The notes under the pieces were generated by a model. The model was not told the origin of the DNA. It ran no database searches and worked only from the letters and a program-made list of their open reading frames with translations. This document shows, piece by piece, positions 36,051 to 48,701 of a stretch of DNA of 64,000 bases. The position numbers and the translations under genes were made by a program. The DNA comes from Eleusine coracana subsp. coracana (Eukaryota; Streptophyta; Magnoliopsida; Poales; Poaceae). Each line of letters starts with the position of its first letter. Within the stretch, counting starts at the first letter, position 1. The stretch is taken from NCBI GenBank assembly GCA_032690845.1, contig CM064430.1:5070949-5134948 (forward strand). The letters run 5' to 3'.

Positions 36051-36830
36051 CACCAGCGAGGCATCGACAACGCTCTGCTTCGTCTAAGGTTAGGAGATTA
36101 GGGCGTCAACCAGTCACCGGTGACGAGGTGACGGGCGTGGCGACGGGCAGCTGGCAGCCAAGGCGCCGCGGCGGTCAGCCATCTGCTCTCTGCTAGAGCA
36201 TGAGCGGTGGGCGGTGGGCTACGAGTGGCCAGGGCACGGCCATCGTGGCGAGCGGCCAGTGCGCGAGCGCGGGTGGCGACTCCACGACTGATGGGCCACG
36301 AGTGCAGAGCAGAGAGACTGAGACAGAGTAGGAAAAATTATTCATTTTTATTTGAGATAATTATCTAATTCATAAAATTTCATTGTATTTATACTTGGAT
36401 TGGATTGTATAATATTCAATGTTGTGCCATAGAAACCAGAAGTAAAATTCTTGAAGAGCTTGGCAATGACCACAATTTCATTTTAGCTGATGAGGCAACT
36501 GATGTTTCATATAGACAACAACTAGCTGTTTGTTTGAGGTATGTTGAGAAGTTGGGAAGACCATGTGAACACTTTCTTGGAGTTGTGAGCGTGCAAAATA
36601 CTACTTCCTTAACACTGAAGTCTGCATTAAATGTTTACTTCTTGGTAACCATTTCACTTTAACTCAAATTTGTGGGCAAGGTTATGATGAGGCTAGACCT
36701 TTGTTGTTGACTTTCTCATGTTAAATTTATTGTGTGTTAGGGAAAAAAAAATCAGCCCACCTTCAATCTCAATGCAAGACTCGCCACTAAACTGAACACA
36801 AGAAATATTTAGGTTGATATCCAGATTTAA
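36051..36830 (+). pseudogene. hAT transposase (DUF4371-type) remnant, copy 1
   Basis: The open frame at 36405-36662 encodes a short piece of the DUF4371 region of hAT-family (ZMYM1/TTF-type) transposases: LADEATDVS, then LRYVEKLG, HFLGVVSVQNTTSLTLKSA, and out of frame GQGYD near 36675. The remainder of the transposase is missing. The GC-rich 36060-36330 part has no family match. The whole 780-bp segment recurs at 44064-46395. Confidence 0.75.
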
Positions 36831-39800
36831 TGTGACACCTTGTGGTACAAAGTAAAGGCAATAACCAACCCAAGACAACCAAGGAGGAGAAATTAAAGAA
36901 AAGTGACAATTTAAAACTCGAGTTTGAATTTTTATTTAAATTGAAGTTAAATATGGCTTGAACTAGAACTCCACATTATCTAATAAAAATGACCCAAATA
37001 AATTTCGTAATATTAAGCTATGTAACAAATAAGAATTGTAGAGAATTGTGGGTGATTTTATCCCATGGGTAAGTAAGTCAAATAAATCACACAAAGTTCA
37101 GAAACAGGGTTACTTTAAAAATTCAAGTTTCAAATTTTATAAGAAACCATTGTACCAGATCATACCCATAATTTAGATCCAATTTTTATGAACAACATAT
37201 AATTTTGTCTTGATTTAATAAAGTCATGAACTACTACTTTCGGAATTTTTAGCAAATGTCAAGTTTCTGATCAGATTTCATGCGTTGTTAGTCAAGCAAA
37301 TTAGAAATTGTATAACTCATAATTTCACTTCCATATCGACATCATGAACTTTTAGCTACCTCAATCATTGTTCTTCATAAATGTGGAACGATATTCAAAT
37401 TTGGACCTCATTTGCTGCCCCAATTCGAATTTACAATCAGGCTAAAAGTTAAGCAAAACTAGATTTCTCTAAATCTCCCTAATTAACAAGCCACTTTAAA
37501 AATTAAATATCTCATAGATCTGACCATGCATGTTCTTCATGTCTTCACCATTATCTTCTCCACTCGTTTCTCTAGAGAATGGTGCATTTGGAATTCTTGA
37601 GAAAATTCATCTAGTGTTCGAAGTATTGGCTTAAAAAATCCTTGATCTCTCTATTTTCCTGAAATTCAACCTCGGTGGGTCTCACTGTCGGTGACTCTGA
37701 GGAAGCACACTCGGTGTGCCGCCTGCCCTATCGAGTACTCGACATCCACGTGTCCGTCGCCGATCGGGCCGAGACCCCCCTAATCGTATCGATGCCCCCA
37801 CACCCGAGGTTAACCCCCTTTGGTCGGGCTCATCCATTCACCTTCGCTCCCTCTGCTCTCATTCTCTCTCTCGGCTCCTCGAGTCCTCGTCGCCATTGTT
37901 GCCCGAGGCGGAGCAGCGTCGCCCAGTCACCCTTCCGCCATCCATCGTCACGCAGTGCTGCTCGGAGCTTCTCCTAGATCTCCTCCCTCGGTCTGCGCAA
38001 GCTAGTCCTCTCCCTCGCCCCGAGCTCGACGAATCGCACATCTTCTTCCCCGCCTCCGGCCACCAAGCTCCGACGTCGCATTCCCCTCTCTCGTAAGCCA
38101 CTCATCGATTCCCCTCGCCGACGGCCTCCACTACCACCAGCGCGCCACTTTGACCCCCGTCGGCTCCGTCGTTTTCAGCACGTCGCTGTGCCGCCGCCTC
38201 TTTTAATTTCGCCTCCACATCGACCTGCGCCATCAGTGAGCTTCCCCGCCATCTGCTGTGCGCCGCGCCCTAGCCCTGCACCCCTCCGTCTTCATCCAGC
38301 CGCCGCAAGCCCCGACGATCTGCCGTCGTGACGCCGCGCGCGAGGCACCAGGTCCTGGCCATGCTAGAGCTTGGTTTTGGCCAAGATGGCCTCGGGCCAC
38401 CACCGCGTGTTGGCCAGTTTCAGGCCCAAGGAGCCCCGCACGCCTCTGCGGCAACTGGGCCACGGCCGAAGCCTGCCCAAAAACCAGGAAAAACGATTTC
38501 TTTTATTTGAATCTTAGCCAAATAAATATTCATGACTTCAAAATTCGTCAAACAAATATTTACTGTGAAGAAAATTAAAAATAAAATATGTTTTAGACTC
38601 TATGTACTACCTAGTATTTTAATAAAATGCCAAGTCACACCAAAAACACTTATTTATATGTGCGTGTATTTAATGATTAAAAAGAGAAATAATAATCATA
38701 ACTAATTATCAGAGAATAAATTAAATCCCCACTTTTTCATGCAAGTTTTATTCCTCATTATCATCCATCCCACTAAGTGGCATATTAATATTCTAAGTAT
38801 TTCATTTGAAATGAATATTTTACTGTATGCACAATTTTAATTAGTACTCCCTCCGTTTTTAAATTATTGTCGTCGTTGACTTTTTTAGTTAACTTTGACC
38901 ATTCATCTTATTTAAATTATTTTTGAAAATATCATATATGTTGTTATAGTTTGTTTTATCGTTAAAGGAAATTAAAACATAACTTAAAAATTTTCAGATT
39001 TGAAATAATATTTCTAATAAGACGAATGATCAAAGTAGAATAAAAAAGTACAATAATTTAAGAATAGAGGGAGTATAAATTATTAGTTCATGTTCTTGTC
39101 ATTATATTTAGTAGATAAATCTCATGCCATGTCCTCTGAAACATATATTTTTCTCACAGACATTTATCTTCTAGAACTCCATTGCATCATAATAATTTTT
39201 ATTTAATTCTAGTAATGGCACAAATGTGAATGTAAGTATCTAGCACATAGATATTTATATTGAAATCATGTGCACACTTCACTCTATGTTAATTAAGGTT
39301 TTATTTACATTACAAATGCCTCTGATCATCTTGTTTATGCTCATATAGTGGTCTAAACATGATGCATCATTGCACTTTCGTCACTAGAAAGCTCATTCGC
39401 ATTGTACAAAACTAAAGGAAATAAATATAAGAAACCACTAATATAGTTTCTTACTGCACTCCCACATATTTTAATGCATGCATCATGTCATTGTATGAAT
39501 TTATTGAGGAAATGCCATGAATCCCCTCCATCCTTACTTGCATTGCATTTCATCCAATAGGACTCAACAACTAGATCTTGGAGGTAGAGATAGTTCTTGA
39601 GGAGCCTAGAGCTAAGACTAATCCTCCTGAGAGTTCTAACTATGATCTGAACCAAGGCAAGCCCTGGTGCACTCCTATGTTTTTGAAGTTTTTATTTTAT
39701 CTCACATGTATGCGAGTCATGTATTGTGCATTATGTGTAGGAATTTGATTGAAGCCTAGTTGCGTGTAGGCAAAACAAAATCCTATGGGTATGAGTTCAT

Positions 39801-40992
39801 TTTGTACAAACCCCGTTAGAAATGCTAAGCTTAATTGTGAGTCTAGATAGCAAGTATTGGGTAATTTGAGGATCACTCGGTATATGGTGATTTAGTTAGT
39901 ATTACTTCTGTTGAACTTATTTGATGAGAAAGAAACTAAAATGAGATCAAACGGGAAAGTGCATATGTAGGTCGAGGTGACAAGGTTAGCCCTTGTTTGC
40001 CATAGCCCCGTTTGTGTCGATTAAGAACCTCTTCGTATGGACCCATGACCAAGTTTGAATAGTACCAAGTACATGCTGGTGATATGGGCACTAGTAAACC
40101 GATGTAGCTTGATTACCGCTGTGGTTGAACAATACTCTACTCTTCTTCTGGTGATGAAGCGGGTATGGTGGAATGTGGGTATCTGGTTAAAGGGAGAGTG
40201 CATGGGCTACACATGAATGGCTTCGATGGAAGCATCACATGGGGTGACGTGTACTTGGGAAAAGTGGGACCTGGGCCGACCCTGTTATATCTCGCGAAAC
40301 GTTGTCGTACGTGACTCCTCGGAGTGTGCGTGCGCTGTATATTTGGGTTTCTCCTGCAGGATGTAGATCGATTCGAGTCCCCATCCCTTACGGTTATTGG
40401 GCACCACTTGTGAGATCGCTGTCATATCAAAGAAAAAGTGAAATGATGATGATGATTATACTTGTTGTATTTCTATTAATTATATTACAACCATGTTTGC
40501 TATAGTATAGCTGCACGACATTTATTTTATGCAAGAATCATATTAATTTGGCTAAAATATGAAAATAAGAATCAATTATTAGTGTTGTTTTTGCAATTAT
40601 TTCAACAACCTTAGCTCAGCCCCCTGCATACTAGGTGTCGTCCTTAGTGTGTCATTTTGACTGATAAGTCTTGCTCAGTATTAGTTGCTCAGGGCTTTGC
40701 TCTATGTTATTTTATGTAGATGTTCCTCTTGATAATGAGGCACGTCTACGGGGGTTGATGTGCTTCATGATAGGATTCTAACGTGAGATATATTGCTTCC
40801 GCTATTTATGTTACCAACTTTCAAACTTGTTTACATACTCAAATCTGAACCAAAGTTATAAAATTAAATTTTAACATTGCATGCTATTCTTTTATGCTTA
40901 CATATGTGTACTTTTGGACTCTTGTTTTGTCAAGGTGTCACCCGATGATCGATCCTTCGACTACCCCCTCATTCGTGGGGCGGGGATGTCAC
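36831..40992 (+). repeat. Long LTR (about 4.2 kb), family copy A
   Basis: Begins TGTGACACC and ends GGATGTCACA. The family identity as an LTR comes from copy D (58470-61891), which has the same layout and a perfect 5-bp duplication. Its inside has no coding region. It contains a Stowaway MITE. No matching target duplication is seen (flanks tttaa / gtgcg). Orientation is given relative to the other copies only. Confidence 0.75.
38847..39073. mobile_element. Stowaway MITE
   Basis: 227 bp with ends CTCCCTCCGT and (reversed) CTCCCTCTAT, flanked by TA (38845-38846 and 39074-39075). This is the classic mariner-derived Stowaway signature in grasses. Confidence 0.93.
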
Positions 40993-43900
40993 AGTGCGTG
41001 CATGACATGCACACTCTTCCATTTCTCTCCCTAGAGTAGATTTGGATTGCCTCCTACATTTTTCCGAGTACACGTAACCCCATGTGATGCTTCCATTGAA
41101 GCCATCCATGGGTAGCCCATACACTCTCCCTTCCAACACATACTCACATTCTACCATAACCATCTTCATCACCAAAAGAAGAGTGGGGTATCATCCAACC
41201 ACTGTAGAAATCAAGCTATCGGTTTACTAGTGCCCATATCACTAGCATGCTTTTGTACTATTCAAACTTGCTCAATAGGACCACACTCGAAGCAATTCTT
41301 AATCGACACAAACAGGGCTATGGCAAACAAGGGCCAACCATGTCACCTCAAACTACACGTGCACTTCCCTGTTCGGTCTTATTTTAATTTCTTTCTCATC
41401 ATAAGCTCAAGAGGGGTAATAGTGATCAACTACCGTATACGGAGTAATTCCCGAACTACTCGATGCTTGCTATCGAGACTCACAATTAAGCTTAGCATTT
41501 CTAACGGGGCTTGTACAAACTCATACCCATAGGATTTTGTTTTGCCTACATGCAACTAGGCTTCAATCAAATTCTTACACATAATATACAATACATGACA
41601 TGCATACATGTGGTATAAAATAAAATTTTCAAAAATAGGAGTGCACCGGGGCTTGCCTTGGTTCAGATCAATGTTAGCACTCTGATGGGGGATTAGTCTT
41701 AGCTCCAGGCTCCTCCAGATTTATCTCCACTTCCACATTCCTATCGTTGAGTCCTATTGATGAAACGCAGTGCAAATAAGGCCAGAAGATGATTTATGGC
41801 ACTTTTTGGACAAATGTATGCTACGACATGATACATGTACAAAGTATAGGGGTGCATTAGAGAAGGACATGGGTGATTTCTTATATTGCTTTCTTTTAGC
41901 CTCGTGAAATGCGAGCGGTGTTTTAGTGATAACAGTGCAACAATGAAACATGTTTGAATCTTTTAGGTGAGCATACAAGATGATCAAAGGCAATTTAATG
42001 CAAGTAAAACCTAACATAACAGGGAGAAAAGTGTCCATGTAATTGCTATACAATCCTATATGTTCTAGATAATTTATATTTTCAATTATGCCATTTACTA
42101 GGAATGAATTAAAGCTACTATGATTACATGGAGTTCTGGAAGATCTGTGCCAGTAGGAAAAATATAAGTTGTACAGGACAGTATGCAAGATTTTTGTACC
42201 AAAGTCCGGTGCTAGGACATGCTCCAATAATTCTTATTAATTAAAACGGTGCAGACACTAAAATATTCATTTCAGGTAAAATACTAAGAAATTAAATATG
42301 CCACTTGGTGAGATGGGTAACAAGTAGGAAATAAACATGCATGAAAATGTGATAATTAAATCATGCACTGAAAATTAATTATGTTCTTTTATTATTTTCT
42401 CTAATCATTAATTACATGTATAAAAAAATTAAGTACTTTTATGGTGATTTATCATTTTGTTAAAATATTACACATCCATATAAATCCAAAACATATTTTT
42501 ATGTATTTTTCCACCGTGTGAATATTTTATTATCAATTTTATAAAAGGCAACTAATGTTTCATTAATATTTTTAATTCGCAGGCAATTCTTTGGCCTTTG
42601 GGCCTCGTTTGCCTCGGTCCAGCAGGCCAAGCGGGCGCTGAGGGGTCCTGTGTGCCAGATCTGGCCCAGGTGGGATGGTGGCCCATGGCGACTTCGGCCT
42701 AGCCGGACTGGCTCGGCTAGCCAGCCGAAGCCGTGGCTAGCGCGCGTGCGGCGGTGGCGCGGTGACGCCGGCGTGACGACGGCTCGCTGGGGGGGTACGG
42801 GTGGCTTAGGCAGATGAGAGCTTCAGGGCGGGTGCATGGCATGTGAAAGGGGGCGAAGAAGCTCACCAGAGCAGTGGCACATAGAGGAGGTGGAACGAGG
42901 TGGCGATAGTGATGGCGACGGTGGCGGCGGTGCACTCGGCGTTCCCGGCGATTGCCTGAAACATATCGAGCTGGAGTTGGCCGAATTGAATCGCAAAGAG
43001 GCAAAGGGGTTCAAGATGCGAGGAATCATCGAGCTGCTCACCTAGGAGAGAGAACAATCGGTGAAACAGCGGTCGGCGACGAAGACAATCGGGGCCAATT
43101 TGGTCTGCTCAGGGCGAGAGAGGAGGTCAAGGCGAAGCTTCGAGCGGTGTTGGGCGATGGCGGATGGTGGCATGGTGGCTAGGCGGCTCGGCGGTGTCGC
43201 CCATCGGCGGGCGACGGCTTGGCAGGGCGGGCGGCGTACAGTGCTGACACACACTGTGACGTTGACAGGCGGGCCCCACCAATTCAAAAGTCCTAGAAAA
43301 TCAGAGGTGAACAACCGTTTTGGAGCATTAAACTAGGACAAAATTTAAATATTTTTATATAATACTATAGGGTAGATTTGGTGTGACGCATGAAAAGAAG
43401 TGAAAGTATTTGTGAGATATTGCATTTTTAAAATGCTATCCTGATCACAGATACTTAGGAAAAATTTTCTGCCTCGAAATCCTTAACACATAGGCACTTT
43501 GAAAATTCCATTTGGGGCATCATATGAGGTCCATATTTAAATTGGGTTCCAAATCCATCAAGAGCAAGGTTTGTCGTTCTGGAAGTTAAATTGTGTAGGA
43601 ATTATTTAGTTTCAAAGTTGCTTAACTCATAAGGCTGAAATTTGCTCAGAAACTTGATATTTGTTAAAAATTGCAAAAATAATTGTTTCTGACTTTATTA
43701 AATCAAGCCAAAATATATGTTATTAATAAAGATTGGAGTTTAATTATGAGTATGATCTGGTTCAGTTGTTCTTTATGGAGTTTTAAATTTGAATTTTTAA
43801 AATAACCATGTTTCTGTGCATTGCTTGATTTATTTGACCTACTTGCCAATGAGGTAAAATAACCATAAATTCTCCCAAATTCTTATTTGAGCCATAGATC

Positions 43901-44063
43901 AATATAATAAAATTTAATTGGATCACTTATATTACAAAAGTTGAACTTATAGTTCAAGGCCTATTTGAATCAAATTCAAACTTAAGTTTTAAAATTGTTA
44001 TTCCTGATTTTGTTTTCTTTCCTTAACTTCCTAGGATGCTAAAGTGACACCTTAGGTGTCACA
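40993..44063 (-). repeat. Long LTR copy B, inverted and truncated
   Basis: This is the reverse complement of copy A from its first base to about 40250. Paired landmarks include the GTCAAATAAATCA block at 37078 against about 43835, and the GAAGCATCACATGGGG block at 40230 against about 41080. The counterpart of the last 700 bp of copy A is missing. The first 70 bp (40993-41055) are foreign and recur at 46395-46470. Confidence 0.8.
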
Positions 44064-44424
44064 ATAACAGCGCTCGGCTTCATCTAGGGTTAGGAGATTA
44101 GGGCGAGTGGGCAACCGGTCACCAGCAAGGCGGCGATGGGCGCGACGACCGGTGGCTGGTAGCCAGGGCGCCGCGACAAACAGCCACTTGAGGCCTCCTA
44201 GGGCGTGAGCAGCAGGCGGCGGGCTATGAGCAACCAGGGCACGGCCATGGCAGCGGGCAGCCAGGGCGCAAGCGCGGGTGGCGACTCCGTGACTGACGAG
44301 CCACGGGTGCAGAGCAGAGAGACTGAGATAGAGTTGGTAAAATTATTCATTTTATTTGAGATAATTATCAAATTCATACAATTTCATTGTATTTATACTT
44401 GGATTGAATTATATAATATTCAAT

Positions 44425-45979
44425 TGTAATAGGTAGGATAATTAGGCCTTATGCTTTGTCTAGAGCTTGGGAGACATTGGGGAATTGAGAGAATTATTTC
44501 TTTATTGATTGATTGGTTGATTCTAAATGATTGTCGTGCCTCTCTTTATATAGAGGTAGAGCCGACCCTAATTCTAACTAACCTTACTTGACGGCTAAGT
44601 AAGGGCAACGATACAGTAACCATGAGGCTACAGTACCATGGGCCGCTACAGTACCACGGCCCAAAGGCTTGCCCATAACATCTCCATCCCTCCTTCCGAG
44701 ACAGCTCATCCTCGAGCTGTGGTGGTGGCCATGGCTGAGCCTAGTACCACACTCTTGTCATCCTGGTCCCTTTGTAACCACATACTGCAGCAGCAAGACA
44801 AGGACAACAGTTCCTCCAGGCTCCCATGGAAAACTCTCAGAACTTGTGGGATTATTGCGTTACGGGTATCCGAAGATATGCCGAAGTCGATAACGAACCG
44901 GGTACTTCATTAGTAAGGAAACCGATCACGTCAGCTTGGAGCACAAGGCAATTAGAGATAGACTTTCTATATAAATACTTGTAGAATATAGAACTCTTCA
45001 TGTACCCCCTGCCGACCAGATATATAAGGCAGCAGGGACCCCCTTATTAGGGACATAATATTACAAGCAATACAATCCACATAACATAGGATGTAGGGTT
45101 TTTAATCTCATTGAGCGGGCCCTAACCTGTATAACTCGACGTCTTTTACAACCATCGTAGTTCTTAGTCTCGACATAGCCTTATAAATATATTGCCGAGA
45201 TCAAGTCTCGACAGAACTGTTAGCTCTAACACGTGCAGCAACCCAGCATGCTTCTTGCCATCGATGAAAAGTCAGTGGGTGACTAGGAATGGTATTAGAT
45301 GGTGAAGGAAGGGAGGTCTTCACATTGCTTGATGTCAATGAAGAAGTAGTCAATTTCCTTAGGAACCAGCAGGATGCAGTAGTTGCACCCTTCTTGACAC
45401 CACATGCATGATCAGTGATTGGCCAGAGAGGACACTGAGATATCTTGCACTTCTGACGCATTCTACAATGCTTAAGGCAAGCCATTGGTCGAAGATGTGT
45501 AGATGGTAACAACGGTGCAGCAGTAGCCTTCTTCTTCTCTTCTACTACGGGCACAACCATAACAGGTTGGGCTAGCACTACAGTACGATTGACAGCCTCC
45601 TTTGCTTCTAGTCGCGCCATAAGCAGATCGATCAATTCTCTAAGGCTCATATCAGAGTATGATTTTTGTGGGATTTGGCAACAGAAGCCATGAGAAGGGA
45701 TTGTTGGCAATCTGATACCAGATGTAATGGGGTAGGATAATTAGGTCTTATGCTTTGCCTAGAGCTTTGGGAGACATTAGGAAATTGGAAGAATTGTTTA
45801 TTTATTGATTGATTGGTTGATTCCAAATGACTGTCGTGCCTCTCTTTATACAGAGGTAGAGTCGGCCCTAATTCTAACTAACCTAACTTGACGGCTAAGT
45901 AAGGGCAACGCTACACTCACCGTGGCGCTACAAGACCATGGGCCGGCAAGTACCACGGCCCAAAGGCCTGCCCATAACA
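44425..45979 (-). mobile_element. Small LTR retrotransposon, non-autonomous, minus strand
   Basis: Two LTRs (44425-44680 and 45723-45979; 256 and 257 bp, TGTAAT...AACA on the plus strand) with the perfect duplication TCAAT (44420-44424, 45980-45984). TCTGATACCAGA next to the right LTR is the reverse of a Met-tRNA primer site, and the pyrimidine run after 44680 is the polypurine tract, so it reads on the minus strand. The internal part, apart from the nested solo LTR, is only about 670 bp. It encodes a frame of about 160 codons starting at 45710, perhaps a gag remnant, and no pol. Confidence 0.92.
44845..45212 (+). repeat. Solo LTR nested in the small retrotransposon
   Basis: 368 bp, starts TGTGGG and ends TCTCGACA, with the perfect duplication GAACT (44840-44844, 45213-45217). 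A TATA-like GATATATAAGG (about 45018-45029) gives plus orientation. The end resembles the solo LTR at 53812-54212, so both belong to related families. Confidence 0.92.
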
Positions 45980-46395
45980 TCAATGTTGTGCCATAGAAAC
46001 AAGAAGTAAAATTCTTGAAGAGTTTGGTGATGACCACTATTGCATTTTAGCTGATGAGGCAATTGATGTTTCACATAGACAACAACTAGATGTTTGTTTG
46101 AAGTATGTTGATAAGTTGGGAGGACCATGTAAACACTTTATTGGAGTTGTGAGTGTGCAAAATACTACTTCCTTAACACTGAAGTCTGGAATTGAAAGTT
46201 TACTTCTTGGTCACCATTTGACTTTAACTCAAATTCGTTGGCAAGGTTATGAATGGGGCTAGACCTTTGTTGTTGACTTTGTCATGTTAAATTTATTGTG
46301 TGTTAGGAAAAAAAAATCAGCTCACCCTCAATCTCAATGCAAGACTCACCACTAAACTGGACACAAGAAATATTTAGGTTGATATCCAGATTTAA

Positions 46396-46815
46396 TGTGC
46401 GTGCATGGCATGCACACTCTGCCATTTGTCTCCCCAGAGTAGATTTGGATTACCTCCTACGTTTTCCCCATCTATGTTAATATAAATGTGTACGGAAACC
46501 GAACACTGAAACCATTGCCAACCTAAAATTAGTTTCGCAAATGCTCAAAATGGACAGACATAAGATTGTTCAAATTTAAACATGGTTCAATAACAACTAA
46601 CAGAAGCTTCATATGCCAAGCCAAATATTCCATAGCCAAATATTGCATTAAGAAACAAGTACAGTACGGGTTACTCTTAGCGAGAACTAGTATGCAGTAA
46701 ACGAATCCATGTTGCATGGTACGAAGCCGCCACTGATACGTATTGGACTAGGGTTGCAGAATCACTTTCCAACTTAGTTCTCTTGGTGGCCTTGTTTTGT
46801 CGTCCCTTTGATCCT
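46396..46815. other. Junction sequence and 3' flank of the Hsp70 gene
   Basis: 46396-46470 repeats 40993-41055 (GTGCGTGCATG then GGCATGCACACTC). The remainder is single-copy-looking and probably includes the Hsp70 3' untranslated region. Confidence 0.45.
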
Positions 46816-48701
46816 CTAGTACTCCTCGGCCTCCAGCTTCATGCGCTCGATTTGGTCCTTGGACAGCCGGCCGTGGTTAGTAATGGTGATGTTGTTCATC
46901 CGCCCTGTGTTTTTTTCCTTCGCCAAAACATTCAAGACGCCATTGGCATCAATGTCAAAGGTGACATTAAATTTGATAGCGCCCTTGGGCGCTGGAGGGA
47001 GGCCGGATATCTTGAATTGGCCGAGGTAGTTGTTGTCCCCTGTGCTCTCGCTCTCGCCCTCATACACTGGAAAGTAGGCGACGCGCTGGTTGTCATAACG
47101 GGTGACAAAGTTGCCCTCAGTCATCTTTGCAGGAATAGCTGTATTCCGTGGAATCACCACACTCATTTTATCATCACTGGTTTCTATCCCAAGCGAGAGC
47201 GGTGTCATGTCAACTAGAATCAAATCTCCCTCCTCACCATCGCCGGTGCCTCCGCTGAGGATGGAGGCCTGGATGGCGGCACCGTATGCAACTGCCTCAT
47301 CGGGGTTGATGCTCCGGCAGAGCTTTTTCCCATTGAAGAAGTCCCGGAGCATGCTCTGCACTTTCGGGATGCGAGTGGATCCGCCCACGAGGACGACGTC
47401 ATGGATGCTGCTCTTTTTCACCCTTGCGTCCTGTAGGCATTCCTCCAAAGCATTCATGCATTTCCTGAACAGTTGTATGTTCAGCTCCTCAAAGCGAGCC
47501 CGGGTGATTGTAGTGCAGAAGTCAATGCCCCCATGGAGCCCATCGACCTCAATGGTGGCCTGAGCCGAGAAAGATAACATCCTCTTTGCCCTCTCGCAGG
47601 CAGTCCTCAGCCGGCTAAGAGCCTTCTTATTGCTTCTGACGTCCATCTTACGGTGTTTCCTTATGAATTCCCGTACACAAAATTTCACCATCTCCTTGTC
47701 AAAATCAATCCCGCCCAGATGAGTGTCACCGGCGATGGCCTTCACCTCGAAGAGGCCCATCCCTATATCAACGCCTGGATCAATGTTGAGGAGGGACACG
47801 TCAAAGGTTCCGCCTCCGAGATCAAAGATGAGCACCATCCTTCCTTCATCAGATACGGGCATCTGGTCAAGACCATAGGCAATGGCGGCGGCGGTGGGCT
47901 CGTTGATGATACGCATGACATTTAGTCCAGCGATGGTGCCTGCGTCGATGGTGGCTTGGCGCTGAGCGTTGTTGAAGTAGACTGGTACGGTGATGACTGC
48001 ATTCTTGACCGTGGTGCCAAGGTAGACTTCAGCGGTCTCCCTCATCTTGGCCAGAACCATGGATGAGATCTGCTCAGGCGTAAATTGCTTCTCCTCTCCC
48101 TTGTAATCCACCACGATCATTGGGAAATCCTCCACACCTGCGACGACTTTAAAAGGCCAGGATTCCATGTCTTCTTGCACAGACTCGTCACCGAATCGGT
48201 GGCCGATCAGTCGCTTCACATCTGTAAGAAAATGATAAATGTGATCAGACGAATGGAATGAAGAACAAACAACTTGGCTTCGGTAAATTTTGTTTGCAGC
48301 TCGTGCCAACTAAACTTCCATGGGAAATTATAGATTAGAAGCATAAATTTTCAATTGCTATATACCACGTGGAAACAGCAAAAAGTGATGAAACCGAAAA
48401 ATCTCATGAAGACTCAGGACCAATGGAAACAGCATACATACAGCAAGCGAGTGATGAATTAGCTTGCTCTGTACTACTCACCGTAGACGGTACTGGTGGG
48501 GTTGCGGGCGGCCTGGTTCACAGCCGCGTCGCCGACGAGCCTCTCGATGTCGGTGAACGCGACGCAGGACGGCGTGAGACGATTGCCCTGGTCGTTAGCA
48601 ATGATCTCACCGCGGTTGCGCCGCCACACGGCCACACAGGAGTACGTCGTGCCCAGGTCGATGCCGATGGCCGGTCCATCGCTCTTCGAGGCCACCGCCA
48701 T
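46816..48701 (-). CDS. Cytosolic-type Hsp70 chaperone, truncated before the lid
   Basis: Two exons on the minus strand: 48701-48482 and 48221-46816 (donor TACG|GTGAG, acceptor TTACAG|AT), giving 541 residues. The intron splits an Asp codon at about residue 74, the usual place in plant cytosolic HSC70 genes. The Hsp70 signatures IDLGTTYS (near 14-21), IFDLGGGTFDVS and VGGSTRIPKVQ are all present, and the substrate-binding beta domain is complete. The frame then stops after EAEEY, about 100 residues before the normal end, so the helical lid and the EEVD co-chaperone tail are absent. I found no lid sequence in another frame just downstream. It may be an expressed short paralogue or an early pseudogene. 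ATP-driven folding is the family role. No clear heat-shock element was seen upstream. Confidence 0.88.

Larger units (their letters stand above)
44064..46395 (+). pseudogene. hAT transposase (DUF4371-type) remnant, copy 2, interrupted
   Basis: A direct repeat of 36051-36830, split by an LTR retrotransposon at 44425-45979. The coding piece resumes at 45985, with one duplication copy before it, and shows the same DUF4371 motifs with substitutions. Copy 2 ends with the same CCAGATTTAA as copy 1. Confidence 0.75.

Noticed and set aside
46783..47925. Long plus-strand frames across the Hsp70 gene
   Set aside because: Antisense shadows of a conserved Hsp70 frame.
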